A stretch of DNA of 64,000 bases from Dastarcus helophoroides (GCA_028583605.1 CM053330.1:29276598-29340597); one strand, 5' to 3'; counted from the first letter of the stretch, positions 1 through 11,589 are shown. Made by a program: numbers and translations. Notes: generated from the sequence alone by a model not told the origin.

Positions 1-1395
1 CTTTTCTTCAAATGATTTTTTTTTCAAAATTTTGATTTTTTTCTGTAAATTTAATGATGTTGAAAAACTGGCCTTTAAAAATTTCTACCCTGTTTTTTTA
101 AAGTTTTGACCTTGGTCCAACTTTGACAATTTCTCAAAGATTTGATCTTTTTTGAAAACAGAGATTTTTTTTTAATTTCGACTTCTTTTTGAGGTTTCGA
201 CTTTTATATCGTAAACTGAACTTTTATTTGAAAAATTAGATTTTCCATTACATTTTCTTTTTTAAAAAATTAAATTTTTCTCAAAATTTCGACATTTTTA
301 ATATTTTCGAAACTTTTTTAGAATTTCGACTTGTTCTCGAAGCTGTAACTTTTTCGGAATTTAATTTTTTTGGAAAATTTTCTTGTTTTTTCAAAATTTT
401 GTATTTTTTATAATATGATTATGTTGAAACATTTTATTCAAAACCTTTACCTTTTTTTTTTTGAAAATTTCCACTTTGGCTCAAACTTTCTACTCTATCT
501 CGAAGTTTTAACTTCTTTTTTTGATAATTCTGACTTTTTGCTGAAAATTTTCACTTTTTTCAAAATTGCAACTTTTTGAAATATTTGAATCTTTTCAAGA
601 TTTTAATCTTTTTGAAAATTTTTACCTTTTATTATCAAAATTGAGATTTTTTTTCGAAGGTAAATATAGCTTCATTCAAAATTTGAAGTTTTTTCGAAAT
701 TTTCATTTTTTTCCCATAATTTTGCGTTTTGTGATAACTTCGACATTTTTTTAAAAATTCGCTCGTTCCAGAAATTTTTTAATTTTGCTAAAGAACCTAA
801 TTTTGCAAATTACCAATTTTTAAATTTTGACCGAATTCTACAAAACGAATTTAAGACTTAACTAAATTTCGATTTTAAAGCTACCTAAATTTAAAACAAT
901 CTGAAAAAAAATCGCAGCTTCGAGGCTAAGGTCGAAATTTTAAGAAAAAAGTCGAATATAGCGTAAACAAAACCAGATAAAAATTGAAAGTTTAAATTAG
1001 ACATTTTCTAACATGTCATCGTTTACCCTCAAAATTTTGGCTTCAATTTCAAGATCCCGGCTTTAAATTGGAATACAAATGTGGTATTTTTTTTCTTGAA
1101 ATTTTGACTGAAATTTCCAATTTCTAGAAAAAATTAGAAATAGCGAGATTTTATCGCAAATTTTGAGAAAAAAGCCAAATCCAGGAATTTTGGAAAGTTT
1201 GATGAAGTCGGCATCATAAAAAAATCATTAGAATTTGAAATTTCGAGAAAAGAATTGACATATTTAAACAAATTTGAAATTTGAACGAAAAAAATCAAGA
1301 AAACTCGAAATTTTTATTAATAACTTTAAAAAGTAGGGGTTTATATATATAGGGGATTATAAAAGGGAAAATCCAAGTTTGAGAAAAAAACAAAT
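1..1395 (-). repeat. AT-rich hAT-like element fragment, inverted copy of 14925-16250
   Basis: T-rich low-complexity DNA built from degenerate TTTCGAAATTTTGAC-like units up to about 780, then A-rich units. Read as reverse complement it aligns through unique landmarks with about 14925-16250: GTCGTAAACTGAAC around 205, GACATTTTCTAACATGTCATC around 1001 and GGGAAAATCCAAGTTTGAG around 1364. It is therefore a second, oppositely oriented copy of the 14.4-kb element. The fragment runs off the left edge and stops where the Harbinger remnant begins. It shows no credible protein; the short ORFs here are AT-driven artefacts. Confidence 0.7.
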
Positions 1396-1419
1396 TTAGA
1401 GTCCGAAACCGCTTTGTTT

Positions 1420-1749
1420 TTAAAATGCAGTGTGTGGAGGATTAGGAAAAAAATTGATTTTTTTTAATACTTTGACCTCCCTTGAAATATTTGTATCAAC
1501 TTTTCTTATTTTATTCGAAATTAATTGCAGTAAAAAATGGAAACCCACTTCTGACATACGTGGAAAGTTTTTTAATTTACTTGGATCTTTACTCCTTAAT
1601 TCTTCTAATAGTATGGCGTCAGCTCCAAGAGTAGGCCTTCTGGCAATCCATTCTTTAACCCAAGTTATTTTTTTACCACCTTTGCGCTGTTTTCGTGAAT
1701 TTGCAATTAGAAAAGCGGCTGCTGCAACTCTCTTTCTACGACGGGACAT
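1420..1749 (-). pseudogene. PIF/Harbinger transposase (HARBI1-like), N-terminal fragment
   Basis: A 109-residue ORF whose segment WVKEWIARRPTLGADAILLE, followed by ELRSKDPSKLKNFPRMSEVGF and a KVDTNI motif, matches the conserved N-terminal region of PIF/Harbinger nucleases (WVRPWL..R...GA...LL.EL...D...F.NF.RM....F). The basic start MSRRRKRV is plausible. The DDE catalytic domain (roughly residues 130-350 in the family) is absent. The similarity ends near ISRE, where a GT follows, so this may be exon 1 of an interrupted transposase whose remaining exons are lost. The + strand ORF at 1430-1819 is its shadow. Confidence 0.7.
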
Positions 1750-1879
1750 TTTTTTGCGCTATGTAGATATCACCAAAAGCAATCTTTTAATTGGAATAAT
1801 AATGGGCCAGACAATTTAAACTTCTATTTAAGGGAGCAGAGACAGAATTAATCACTCGGTTGGGGTTTGAATTGGAATG

Positions 1880-2100
1880 TCACCTAGAAATAAAATTATA
1901 CTTGCTGCACTCTAACTTGCACGACCCACTTTACCGTGTAAACGGTTATACAAGCAACTTGCTGATAGTAGTGTCTGGATAGTGTAGGTAGAACTTGCTG
2001 AGAGCACTTGCTTTTAAAAACTTGCGTAAGTGTAAACGCTCTCGCAAGTCACTCTCGCAAGTGCTATCGCAAGTTACTATACCGTGTAAACGACACATAA
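1880..2100 (-). repeat. Harbinger-type terminal region with clustered ACTTGC/GCAAGT hexamers
   Basis: About 220 bp directly upstream of the transposase fragment holds many copies of ACTTGC or its complement, plus two direct copies of TACCGTGTAAACG (about 1933 and 2082). Subterminal short repeats next to a transposase start are typical of a transposon end that binds its own transposase. On the - strand the outer end reads TGTGTCGTTTACACGG after TTA, compatible with a Harbinger TTA target site. Assignment to the neighbouring transposase is inference. Confidence 0.5.
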
Positions 2101-5100
2101 CGCTAGGTTTAAAATTTCAACATTTTTAAAATTTCAACTTTTTAGAGGATTTCAATATTGACATTTTTTTAAATTTCAAGTAATTTTTAAGTTTCTGTTT
2201 TTAAAAATGTTTACCTTTTTTTTAAATATCAGCTTTTTGAATTTTCGGCTTTTTTAAATTTCCACTCTTCTAAATTTTCGACTTTTTAGCATTCCCACTT
2301 TTTCAAAAATCGTGACTATTTTTCAAAATTTTACACGTTTACATAGAGAAATATTTAAGTGCTTATCTTCTATTCACCAATCCCGAATTATCTGAGGGTT
2401 ATTGCTCCTACGAAGAAAAAAAATATTTGATTGTAAAAGCACTTGTTAAAAAAAATCAGACAGCCTTATCTGTTTTCCTCATAGATTCGCAAAACTGGAA
2501 GACATTTGTATTTTTTATGATCAATTATCATTTCTTTTCAAAATATTCTCCACTCTTCGCAATTCAAAATTAATTTTCTTCCGAAAATCGCTGGCGGTAT
2601 CGCAAATGTTGCCCTTTCGAATACGAATTCGGTGCATTATCTTAACTAAATTACCCCCTGAAGGAACAAATTGCCAAAATCACTGGTACAACCAAATGTT
2701 ATTTATAAACTGAAATCTAAACACCAATTTTCATGCTTTCAACTTCAAAAAATGAGGAACTACAAATTTTTATTCCTTATTTAACAGCCTTGCGGAACGA
2801 ATTTTCAAAAATCCTTTATTAGTGCTTACCTGCGTTATAAAGTGCGAGTCAGAAAAAGTAGGTCAACTCTAAGCTAGAAATATTAGACACGAAAATATTA
2901 CAAAATATCTTGAAATGTTTATTTCATTTTGCAAGCGTAGCTGAGCTAAAGGATAACACGCCAATGAACAGTATTCATGCTAGCAAAACATTACATCTGT
3001 CATTTTGTGTACCTAGAATATTTCAACTAACATTAACCAACAGGAAAGATTCTAAATTACTGACTCCTTAGAGTTCCGTCCCTTAAAAGGACCGTCCGTG
3101 CATCTGCCACAAAGAGGTTTCCTCGAAAACTACGTAACGCAGGAATTTAAAATTTTACCCATCGTTGATTTTCGATTACCCACGCAAAACACAAACACCT
3201 TCAGCCAACGATTAGAAAAAGACAATATCTTATAATAAAATTGGGGGTTAATTTGGCCCCCGAAATATCAATTTTTAGTTAATATATCGTGTGAGATATC
3301 ATTTAAAAAAGCTACCTGTAAGAATCCTAAAATATGTTTTTTTTTTAAATTTTTAGTCCAATGGTCTTAAAAATACAGCTCGAAGTATGTAAGAAATGAT
3401 CGTCCCCCATTCCTGCTCTCCTAATTTCTAAAGATAAGATTTAGATTTTAGTAGGGTTAGGAGATAGTGGGTCATATTTTATCGGATTGCAGGTTTTTCC
3501 ATACCGCAATAGGCTTTTTGACCGACCCAAATGGTATTAATTTTTTTCGAATAAAAAACTCGATTTGGCCAAAGGATAGAATGCAGATCAAATTTGTCTA
3601 TTATATTATTTCATTTAGATGAGTATTTTCTTTAGTTAGCACAGGTTTATTAAATTCCACGCAATGCTGTAATTGTAATCTGGAAATTTAAGCGAGATGA
3701 TTAATGTAAGCCAAAAACGTGGATTCATCGTGTAAAAAGGGGACTTTAAAAGACGAAATAATGTTATAAGTGAATTGGAATCGAGCTTTTAATTGCCCAT
3801 TCAAAGGATAATTTGTAATTAGCCAGATATGAAAATTTGCAAGCTCCAGTTCTGAATTTTCATGATCCAAACAAAGGATACATTACAATGATTTGCATTT
3901 TGTTTCACACTGAATGTAAATGATTTAAAATTTCCTCGTGTAGGAAGATGCTTTATGGATTGCTACTGAAAGTAGTGAATGCCTAAATCATTTACCTCAG
4001 TTTGCGGAACTTTGTAATATTCATACATATATTTAAGCGTATTTACACTAAAATTTACTAACACTAGGTATTCCCAAGTTGATGGAATCATTACATATTT
4101 AAAGACCTTCCGAAGAAATTGCTTAAAAATACTCTTAGTTATTCAACTTCCTCAAATATAAAAAAAAACTGGGGGAACTTCCATGTTCATAACTAACTTT
4201 ATTAGCGGATGCGATGAAATTTAATAAGAGAAACATGGAATTGTAATTTATTTGTCATAAAAAAGACTTGCCCTTCGTTTCCCCAAGGAGCCACTAGTTT
4301 TAACTTGGTCGGTTAATTTACTCAAAACTGCAGTAAAATAAGACTCGATTCAAATGAGTCTCATACGAGCTTATGTATAATACCATTTCATGAAACATTG
4401 TCGGCTGAATTATTTAATAATCCGATTTGTAGCCAACAATAGACGGAAAATTGTGATTTCGGCCATTAGGCTAAATTGTTACTGGATTGTTCCGTATAGC
4501 AGAATTTCAACCAAAGAAATTTGGAAAGTATCTTCCCTGCTAAATAAAAATGGAAGTCAAAATACACATCGTCTATTGCAAGTGGTTGCATTGTTGTTAC
4601 CATTAGGATTATTATTTTTACTCCGCGTAATTTAAAACAGTCCTAAAAGATTAGGAAACATGCGATAGTTTGAAATAGTCGTCTGCATTATCTGAAATAT
4701 AGTTTTTTAATCTCGGTAAACGTTTAACGACTGCTTATCTCAAATCAATTTAGAAGCTTTGATTAATCTATTTTAATAATAAAATTGAAGTGTCTGTGAT
4801 TTCAATCTTTCTTGTAAGCTCATATATTTTGTTTTACCTATTATTATTATTGTTATCCATATGAATGATTAAATAGGAAAGTTATTCTTGAATTGCGAAC
4901 ATTGCAGAATATTTTGAAATGTATGCAAGTGTTATTATAAAGTGACTTTATACTCGAGATATTTTCCAGTGATGATTAATCATGGTAATGGTAATCGATG
5001 GCAACACCTTAGGAAATTTTTTAAATTTTGCTGTTTACAAACGAATTGCCCTTTTTTCTTCATAGACGCAACAATTCTGAAATAAATCGATATTGATCTA

Positions 5101-5112
5101 AGAAACAGGCAC
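2101..5112. other. Intergenic, no recognisable gene
   Basis: 2101-2340 is T-rich low-complexity array. The remainder (2340-5112) is moderately complex AT-rich DNA without internal repeats. The ORFs at 3688-3870 (-) and 4390-4635 (+) have no recognisable motif. I see no RNA gene. Confidence 0.5.
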
Positions 5113-5138
5113 TATCTATAAGTAGCTACTTATAGATA
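5113..5138. repeat. Perfect 26-bp palindrome abutting a transposon end
   Basis: TATCTATAAGTAG is followed directly by its exact reverse complement, two bases (TA) before the left terminus of the foldback element. It lies outside the inverted repeat of that element. Confidence 0.85.
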
Positions 5139-5140
5139 TA

Positions 5141-6516
5141 CAGGGTAGACCATAAATAATGGTACAAAGAGCAATGGTAGATTTTTCGAATAAAAATAAT
5201 GTGATTTAACTACATTTACCTTTTACCAAAAGTTAATATTAACAGAGATACAGGATGTCAAAGTTGAAAAACAAATTTCGATTTTTTCGTATAATAATGG
5301 AATGAATTGTAATATAGGCACGAAATTTGGCACAAGGGAGTTTCTTAAGTTGACAAACTCTAATTTGCTAACATATCACCAGTAGATGATAGGGGGCGCT
5401 ACCTACGCTATCCTGCATAGTTCTAAATCATCATAACTTTTTTGTGCACCCACGTATATTAATTTTATATGGATTATTTTATTTCCCCATATTTTTTACG
5501 TAAAAAACGTTACTCTCTAAAAGTTAATATGAGCAACCGTTTCCAAGATATTTGCCTTTAAAGCTTGACGTGCCTTGGTTTTAAATTACTAAGATATTAA
5601 ATTTTCGAAGTAGACTTGAAAAAAAAGTAATCATAAGACAGTTTTGAAACTAATTTATGTCAAATATTACTTTGGTGATAATATTATTAAATAAATTTTG
5701 AAAATCTCAATAAAGAAAATCCAAAAAATTAAGACGTAATTTATTTTCTAACATAGAGATGTGAGATATGTTCTCTGAGTCAGCACAAGAAAATGTTAAT
5801 AGTCTGGGTGGTCAAAGCAGATATTTGAATATGAATTTCAATAAAGATTTTTAATTGTTTACAACCCCTTTACATGAAAAAGGTCATTTCCCACATACTT
5901 ATTTTTGAAAATAAATTTTATTTTGGTGTTTTATTTAAATTTGCTTTAGATATTTAAAAAAAACATGTGTAATAATAATGTCAGTAGAGTAATATTTGAT
6001 ATAAACTATTTTAGAGGCAGTTTTATTACTTTTATTTTGAAACTTACTGCGAAAAATTCACATTTGCATAACTTGAAATAAACGTAAGGCAAACTTTGAA
6101 GGCAAATATCTTGAAAACGGTTGCTTGTATCAACATTTAGAAAAAATATCTTTTTTTCGTAAAGAATGTAGGTAAATAAAAATATTTATTTAAAATGAGT
6201 GTACATGAAGGCATAAAAAAGTTATGATGCTTAAGAATAATACAAGGTAGCTCTGGTGGCGCCCCCTATGAGTTACTGGCAATCTATTAGCAAATTAGAA
6301 TTTCTTGACCAAGAAAACCCCCCTATGCCAAATTTCTTGTCTATAGTGAAATGTGTTCATCAGTTATGCGAAAAAATCACAATTTTTTTTCAAGTTTGAC
6401 ACCCTGTATCTCTGTTAATATCAACTTTTGGTATAAGGTAAATGTAGCTAAATCACGTTATTTTTATACGAAAAATCTACTCTTGCTCTATGTACCATTA
6501 CTTATGGTCCACCCTG
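5141..6516. mobile_element. Palindromic (foldback) non-autonomous Tc1/mariner-type element, 1.38 kb
   Basis: The left end CAGGGTAGACCATAAATAAT and the right end (reverse complement CAGGGTGGACCATAAGTAAT) are inverted repeats flanked on both sides by TA, the target duplication of the Tc1/mariner superfamily. The similarity is not confined to the ends: successive blocks of the left arm (GATACAGG.TGTCAAA, GGGGGCGC, CCGTTT.CAAGATATTTGCC, TCAAATATTACT) recur inverted in the right arm almost to the centre near 5.8 kb. The whole element is therefore one imperfect long inverted repeat. No transposase is encoded. Confidence 0.8.
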
Positions 6517-6544
6517 TAGAAAGGTCGATCATTTTGAAAGTAAA

Positions 6545-7090
6545 TCTAAAGTAAATAAATCAAAAATTTGAAAATGTAGAAATTTCAAAAAAAATAGTTT
6601 ATATTTTAAAAGAAAAGCGGAAATTGAAAGAAAAAAATATTTACATAGATGCACAACTAATACACAAAGAAAGAGAAATACAGAAAATAATTAGAAATTT
6701 CGCTAAAGAAAAACGAACCAAAGGAACGGTAAGGGTTTGCTACCAAAGAATAGAAATAGACGGTAAAATACTGAAATCGAATCAGACTAAACAAAGACCA
6801 TAAGATTGCACAAACCACCCTGGTAGCTCAAAAAACTAAAGGAAAATTTGGATATGGATCATAAAACTATAACGAACAGGCAAAAAAGAAGGGAAGCTGA
6901 AAAAGGAAGTAGGAATCGAAATAAAAATTGACAAAATGGAAACCTAGAAAAGAAAAATATTGGGAAAGAGAAAAAGTTTAGAAACTAACACGAAAGATGA
7001 CAGAGCAACAGAAGAACGGGAGGACCCTCGGGTGCGGAAGGGTGATGACCTACCCACCTTAAACATTAGCATTACAGAAACAAACTTCTG
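6545..7090 (+). pseudogene. Decayed RTE-like LINE, region upstream of the endonuclease
   Basis: In one frame the sequence reads IDAQLIHKEREIQKIIRNFA followed by KEKRTKGTVRVCYQRIEIDG, the lysine-rich segment that precedes the endonuclease in RTE-like LINEs of insects. Stops interrupt the frame at once afterwards (about 6790). The purine-rich composition differs from the flanking arrays. Only this short stretch is recognisable; the endonuclease and RT are missing. Confidence 0.35.
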
Positions 7091-8340
7091 GTAATTTTGA
7101 GCTTAAGAGATTATTACAATTTTAAAGTTTTTCGTTAAATTTTCAGTTAAAAGCTTTTTTGGCAAAATTTTAACATAAAAGTTAAAACGCGAATATTTCT
7201 CAAATAATCTAATTCCAAAATATTCCTTGTATAGATAAAATTTAGATTTCTCTTTAAAAAAATTTGTATTTAAAATTGAAATGTTGACCTATTTCTAGAA
7301 ACTCAACTATTTTTTCAAATTTTTTAGTTTAATTTTGATCTTAAAACGTTTAGAACTAAAAGAAAATGTTTATTTTATAAATCTACAATTATTGAAACAT
7401 CTTTTACTAGACATTTTGACTCTCGAATATTTAAGGTTTTTTTCTAAATTTTGGGTAAAAATTTGATTTTTTTTATAAATTAATCAGCTAATACCCTTAA
7501 AAAGTCTTTAGGGCTTAAACCCAATATTTTAACTTGCAATGCCTAAAAAAAATTTCAAAATTCGAATTTTAAAATTGAAATTCTAGATTTTGAGAAAAAA
7601 GTAAAATTTGAAAATTCAACTTTATTTTTTTGGCAAAAACAAGAGATAACATTCAAAATTTTAGGTTTAAAGTAACTTATTTGAATTTAAAGTTCAAATT
7701 TCGAGGTAAGGTCGAAATTTTGAATTTTAAATTCAAAATCTTTAAAAAAGGGTACACATTTCGAGTTAACAATTCAACTTTCTTCCCCAAATTAAAACAA
7801 AGAGCAAAACGTTCCAATCAAATTTGCACTTTTAAGAAAAACATTTTTGTTTTCAAGATTGAATTCAAAATTTCTTAAGACCTTTGGTTAGTTGGTTTGG
7901 AGATTTTAGTAGAAACTTTAATAAGTTGAGATTTTGAGGATTAATTTAATATTCTGAGCAAACACTTGAAATTTTATCAGAAATATAGAAGTTTTGAATT
8001 TGAATTCAAACTTGCCACTTTTCTTTTTCGAAATCTGCAATTTAAAGTCGAAATTTTAAGCTGTGCGGTTTGCAATTTAAGAGATTTTTAATTGTTCTTT
8101 AAAAATTGTACATACTGTTTGTAACTTTGGATAGTTGATTGTAGCATATTGTTTTTCTGTTGATTTTTTAGGTAGTACTTTAGACCCATTTATTTTATTA
8201 CACTTATCTAAACTAAGATAACGTATTTTAGACTGTTTGGTTTTATTACCTAACTATTGAAGGACCTGTAATCTAAATCTTAGAATACAGAAACCTAAGC
8301 TTGGATTGTAGATTCAATTGATAGCTACACTGTGAAATGA
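7091..8340. repeat. AT-rich low-complexity DNA
   Basis: 7091-8060 is made of degenerate AAATTTCGA/GAATTTTAA-type units resembling the other arrays in the window; 8060-8340 is plain AT-rich. The ORF at 7630-7878 (+) is composed of these units and is not credible as a gene. Confidence 0.5.
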
Positions 8341-8570
8341 ACAATGTTTAACATTGAAAGTGTTTTTTTTATCCAAACCCCGAGATAGTAAAATAGCATG
8401 TTAAGATTTTCTAGAAAACCAGTTACCCAATTGCACGCAGACGACGTCGCGGGTAACAGCTAGTGAGGGTATATAAAGTGGAACATGTAAAAACTGCACA
8501 CAATAGTTTGTTTTATCTTATCGAGCCCAGGTTGTAAGAAATAAACGAAATTGTTTACTTAATACAGGTT
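8341..8570 (+). promoter_or_regulatory. Promoter-like segment, possible degenerate LTR
   Basis: A strong TATA motif (TATATAAAG, 8470-8478) is followed about 65 bp later by a poly(A) signal (AATAAA, 8540-8545) in more GC-balanced DNA. A TATA box and AATAAA packed this closely, without an ORF, resemble the U3-R organisation of an LTR. I could not find matching target duplications or a second copy, so an orphan host promoter is equally possible. Confidence 0.3.
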
Positions 8571-8782
8571 GGAGCAATTGAACCCTCAACTAATCAAAGT
8601 GCTGAATTATTTTTATTTTTTCATGAGTTTTATAGAACCATGGTTAAAAATGTTCACAAATAGTAAAGTTTTTATAATTCTCCGGATTCTAGATTCGTTG
8701 TGGGTTGCCTAAAGTTTAGGCCAGCACTTAGGCCACCCTTTCCGGGCCCATTGTGCTATCACCGTGATTGAGGTGTTCTTGG

Positions 8783-9703
8783 TCATTCATTCAGCCACCC
8801 AACCTTGTTGAGAAACTGAGGAACGTCCCTTGGATGCGCCTCTCTCAAACTGGCCAGACTAAGCTAGAAGTCTACCAGCGTGGATCCTCTGATTGATGCT
8901 AGTGCTGGGCAGTGACACATCACGTGCTCGACACTCTCATCTTCTTCTAAACACCCTCTACAACTCGGGTCGTTTATAATTTCCATTCTGTGGAGCTCTT
9001 TGTTTAATCGACAGTGACCTGTCCAAATCCCTACAAGTGTCCTGAAATTATTCCTTGAAAGTTGTAGGCATAGTTTTGCCCTTTCCCTGCACGGCATTCT
9101 GTTGAATGCGTGAGTTTGTGTGTATGTTGTTATTGATGCCCATATGGCTTTGTGTTTACGATAAATTTCTTCGTTAAGTGGGGATGTTACGGTTGATCTC
9201 TCCGGGGGAAGGGTTTGTTCTGATCCAATGAATTGTAACTCCGAATCCTTCCTCGCCAGTTTGTCAGCGCGTTCGTTTCCCTCTTTCCCAGAATGTCCTT
9301 TGATCCATATTAGATCAATTGCATTCTCTTGTGATAGACGTTTTAAAGCTAGGTGGCAGTTCCATACCAGCACTGAGTTTATTTTCATATTCCTCGGGGC
9401 TTTAAGGGCTGCCTGGCTGTCCATCTTCATTTGGATATATTTTTCTGTAATGTTCAGTTGCGTCATTTGTTCGGCGCTATATAAAATTCCCAACATCTCA
9501 GTTTGGAAGATTGTTGAGTATTTATCTAACTTAATACTTACATTTAGGTTCAGGTCTTCCGAGAAGATTCCTGTTTCAGTGCCTGTATTTGTTTTCGATC
9601 CATCCGTGTATATACTTACGTCTGGTATTCTTGCTTGCAGTTCTGCCATTTTTATACGGTTGAATTTTGTGAAGTTATATCTTACTGGTAGATGGTCAGG
9701 CAT
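8783..9703 (-). pseudogene. LINE RNase H and C-terminal Cys-His domain
   Basis: RNase H cleaves the RNA strand of RNA:DNA hybrids during LINE replication. Its four acidic positions are readable: D in SIYTDGSK, E in FQTEMLGILYS, D in KMDSQAALKA and D in GNERADKLARK, with the preceding GHSG. The C-terminus carries CRGCLEEDESVEHVMCHCP, the CC-HC-type motif of I/R1-type LINEs. The ORF ends at an in-frame TAG (8864-8866), but the same frame continues with LSLASLREAHPRDVPQFLNK to TGA at 8783-8785. The TAG is therefore a nonsense mutation about 26 codons before the original end. The + strand ORF 9228-9830 is a shadow. Confidence 0.8.
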
Positions 9704-9782
9704 AAGATTGCCTCCATTGCTGCTGTTGGAGTGGATTTCATTGCTCCTATCACTGCCAGATACGCTAGTCTCTGGATGTGAT

Positions 9783-9983
9783 TTAGCCTTTGACTGCCGT
9801 GTATATCCAAAAGATCATCTTAGGGGATAATCCCCAAGACCGCCCGATGGCCCCAGGGCATTGCCAGAAGGTCTTGTAAGCTTTGTTTAATTTATTTTTG
9901 ATGTGGTACTTCCAGCTCAGTTTGCTGTCAAGTTTAGTGCAAACGTATTTCACTCGATTTGACAAACCGAGTTGGGTTCCCAT
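9783..9983 (-). pseudogene. LINE RT thumb segment, internal deletion
   Basis: KYVCTKLDSKLSWKYHIKNK, then WGLSPKMIFWIYTAVKG, is the segment after the RT active site in this LINE group. In relatives the YTAV motif is followed by about 20 residues (a YG.LVWW-type block) before LNHIQRLA. Here RLNHIQRLAYLAVIGAMKST follows almost immediately in another frame (about 9790-9720), so a small deletion removed that block and shifted the frame. Confidence 0.65.
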
Positions 9984-10129
9984 GATTTGGGAAATTTTAG
10001 TCGTGCTAATTTCCTCTTATTTGTGAAAGGAACTATTTCCGTCTTTGCAGGGTTTGCTGCTAAGGAATGTTCTTTACACAATTTCTTGACTATGTATAGG
10101 GCTCTTGCATTAACTCGAAGAGTACTCCC

Positions 10130-10862
10130 TCGTGTTTACCCGAAAGTAGAATGGTTGTATCATCTGCGTAACCAATTGTATAGAAACCCCGGTCATTGAG
10201 TTTTCGGATAAGGTCATCCGCTATGATTAACCATATAAGGAGGGATAATACACCCCTTGCGGACATCCCTTACTTACGATTCCTCTGACCGTATAGTCTC
10301 CTACTGTAACTTGTATTGCTCGCCACTCAAGTATATGTCGTATGAGTTCCCGCAAGGCGGGTTCAATACCACTAGGTTCAAGTGCCAGAGAAATACTATT
10401 GAAGTTAGGTCTATCAAAGGCACCTTCTATGTCCAGAAATACACCCAGGATGTGTTCTTTTACTTCTAGCGATCTTTCGATCCTGCTAACTACCAAATGT
10501 AGCGCAGTTTCGGTAGATGTGCCGGCAGTAAAAGCATGTTGATTTGAATATAAGGGGTAGTGTATATCGAGGCTATCCCTTATATATCTATCGCACAACA
10601 TTTCCAACGTCTTCAGTAGAAAGGAAGTTAGGCTGATTGAACGACATGATGTAGCCTTACCTTGAGGTTTACCCGGTTTTGGAATAAAAATTACTTTGAC
10701 TTTCTTCCATTCTCGGGGTATGCATTTAAAGGCAATACATGCATTCAAAATTGGCACAAGGTATTTTTTCATGTACACCATTCCCCACTGAAGCAGGGCA
10801 GGGTAGATACCGTCCAACCAGGGCGATTTGAAGGGAGCAAAGGATTGTACGGCCCAATTCAC
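10130..10862 (-). pseudogene. LINE reverse transcriptase domain
   Basis: The RT motifs run in order: FKSPWLDGIYPALLQ, IPREWKKVKVIFIPKPGKPQ (motif 1/2), SISLTSFLLKTLEML, the FLDIEGAFDRP palm motif (D present), and SKGCPQG. The reading frame is lost after GCPQG (about 10255). The catalytic YADD box survives in another frame at 10170-10159 in the context GYADDTTILLSGKHE. The N-terminal part in the same frame upstream of the first Met (DWKLAVQKVNNTKVNWAVQS) also belongs to it. Confidence 0.8.
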
Positions 10863-11093
10863 TTTTGTGTTATTTACCTTCTGAACAGCCAGCTTCCAGT
10901 CCCTATTTCTAAAGTGAAAGGCCTAAGGCCCATGCCAATTATGGTCTGGTATAACACATCATCCTGGAAAGTGCGTGTTTAGTAGCTTTGAAGCTGTTTG
11001 TGCGGGTGTACTAGTATATGTACCGTCGGCCAGCTTTATTATGCTTACCTGTTGGTTCGGATCTTTCAAGACTATCTTTTTCAGTCGAGAAAC

Positions 11094-11543
11094 TTATGTA
11101 GTAGACTCCACGTCACTACAGAATTCTCTCCATTTCTCACTTTGTCTCTTGCGAATACGTTTCTTGTATTGTTTTCGGTGGTTGTGGTAAGCCTCCCAGT
11201 CACATACCAGTTTTGTCTTCTTTGCTTTGTTAAAGAGCTTGTTTGCCTGAGATCTGAGTTTTTCAAGTTGTCCGTTCCACCAAGGGGTCGCTCGGGTTTC
11301 TCGAAGTTCAGTTCTCATTGGACAAGCCTTTTCATATGCTGTAATGATATCTTTTCGCACTAAAGTGACGTATTTTTCGATCAGTTCAACTGTTCCGATT
11401 CTCTGTGAGGTTTCTACAGTTCCTAGGAGTTTTTCCAGAAGGGTATTGTAATCCTCTCTGTTGGTGCTTCTAGAATTCCTGTACGGTTTGAATTCCAATC
11501 TACAACATAAAATATTGAATTTTATATATTGATGGTCAGACAC
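11094..11543 (-). pseudogene. LINE endonuclease-RT linker segment
   Basis: This 149-residue segment has the arginine/lysine-rich helices that separate endonuclease and RT in I/R1-type LINEs. Features include ACPMRTELRETRATPWWNGQ, LEKLRSQANKLFNKAKKTK and a final SEKWREFCSDVEST. A matching WRQFCEGI appears in the 55.6-kb LINE. No endonuclease catalytic motifs lie upstream. Confidence 0.65.
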
Positions 11544-11589
11544 TGTTGCCTCCTTAGATACGTGCCAGTCATTTAATACTCATAGACTC

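Larger units (their letters stand above)
8690..11545 (-). mobile_element. RNase H-bearing LINE (I/R1-type group), decayed copy
   Basis: Reading 5' to 3' on the - strand, the domains are: endonuclease-RT linker (11543-11094), reverse transcriptase (10862 to about 10130), thumb (9983-9783), RNase H and a Cys-His motif (9703-8864), then a short 3' UTR to about 8690. The endonuclease is not visible, so the copy is 5' truncated near 11545, next to a Tc1-like remnant. At least three frameshifts and one premature stop separate the pieces. The LINE at 55.55-58.3 kb has the same domain order and similar signatures and may be a related family. Confidence 0.85.

Noticed and set aside
370..754. ORFs of 62-69 codons rich in Phe/Leu/Lys
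   Set aside because: Translations of the AT-rich array; the same composition appears in every array and on either strand.
4390..4635. 81-codon ORF with a hydrophobic C-terminus
   Set aside because: No recognisable motif, no splice or promoter context, ordinary length for chance ORFs in this composition.
9228..9830. 200-codon + strand ORF
   Set aside because: Antisense of the LINE RNase H domain, which has all catalytic motifs.
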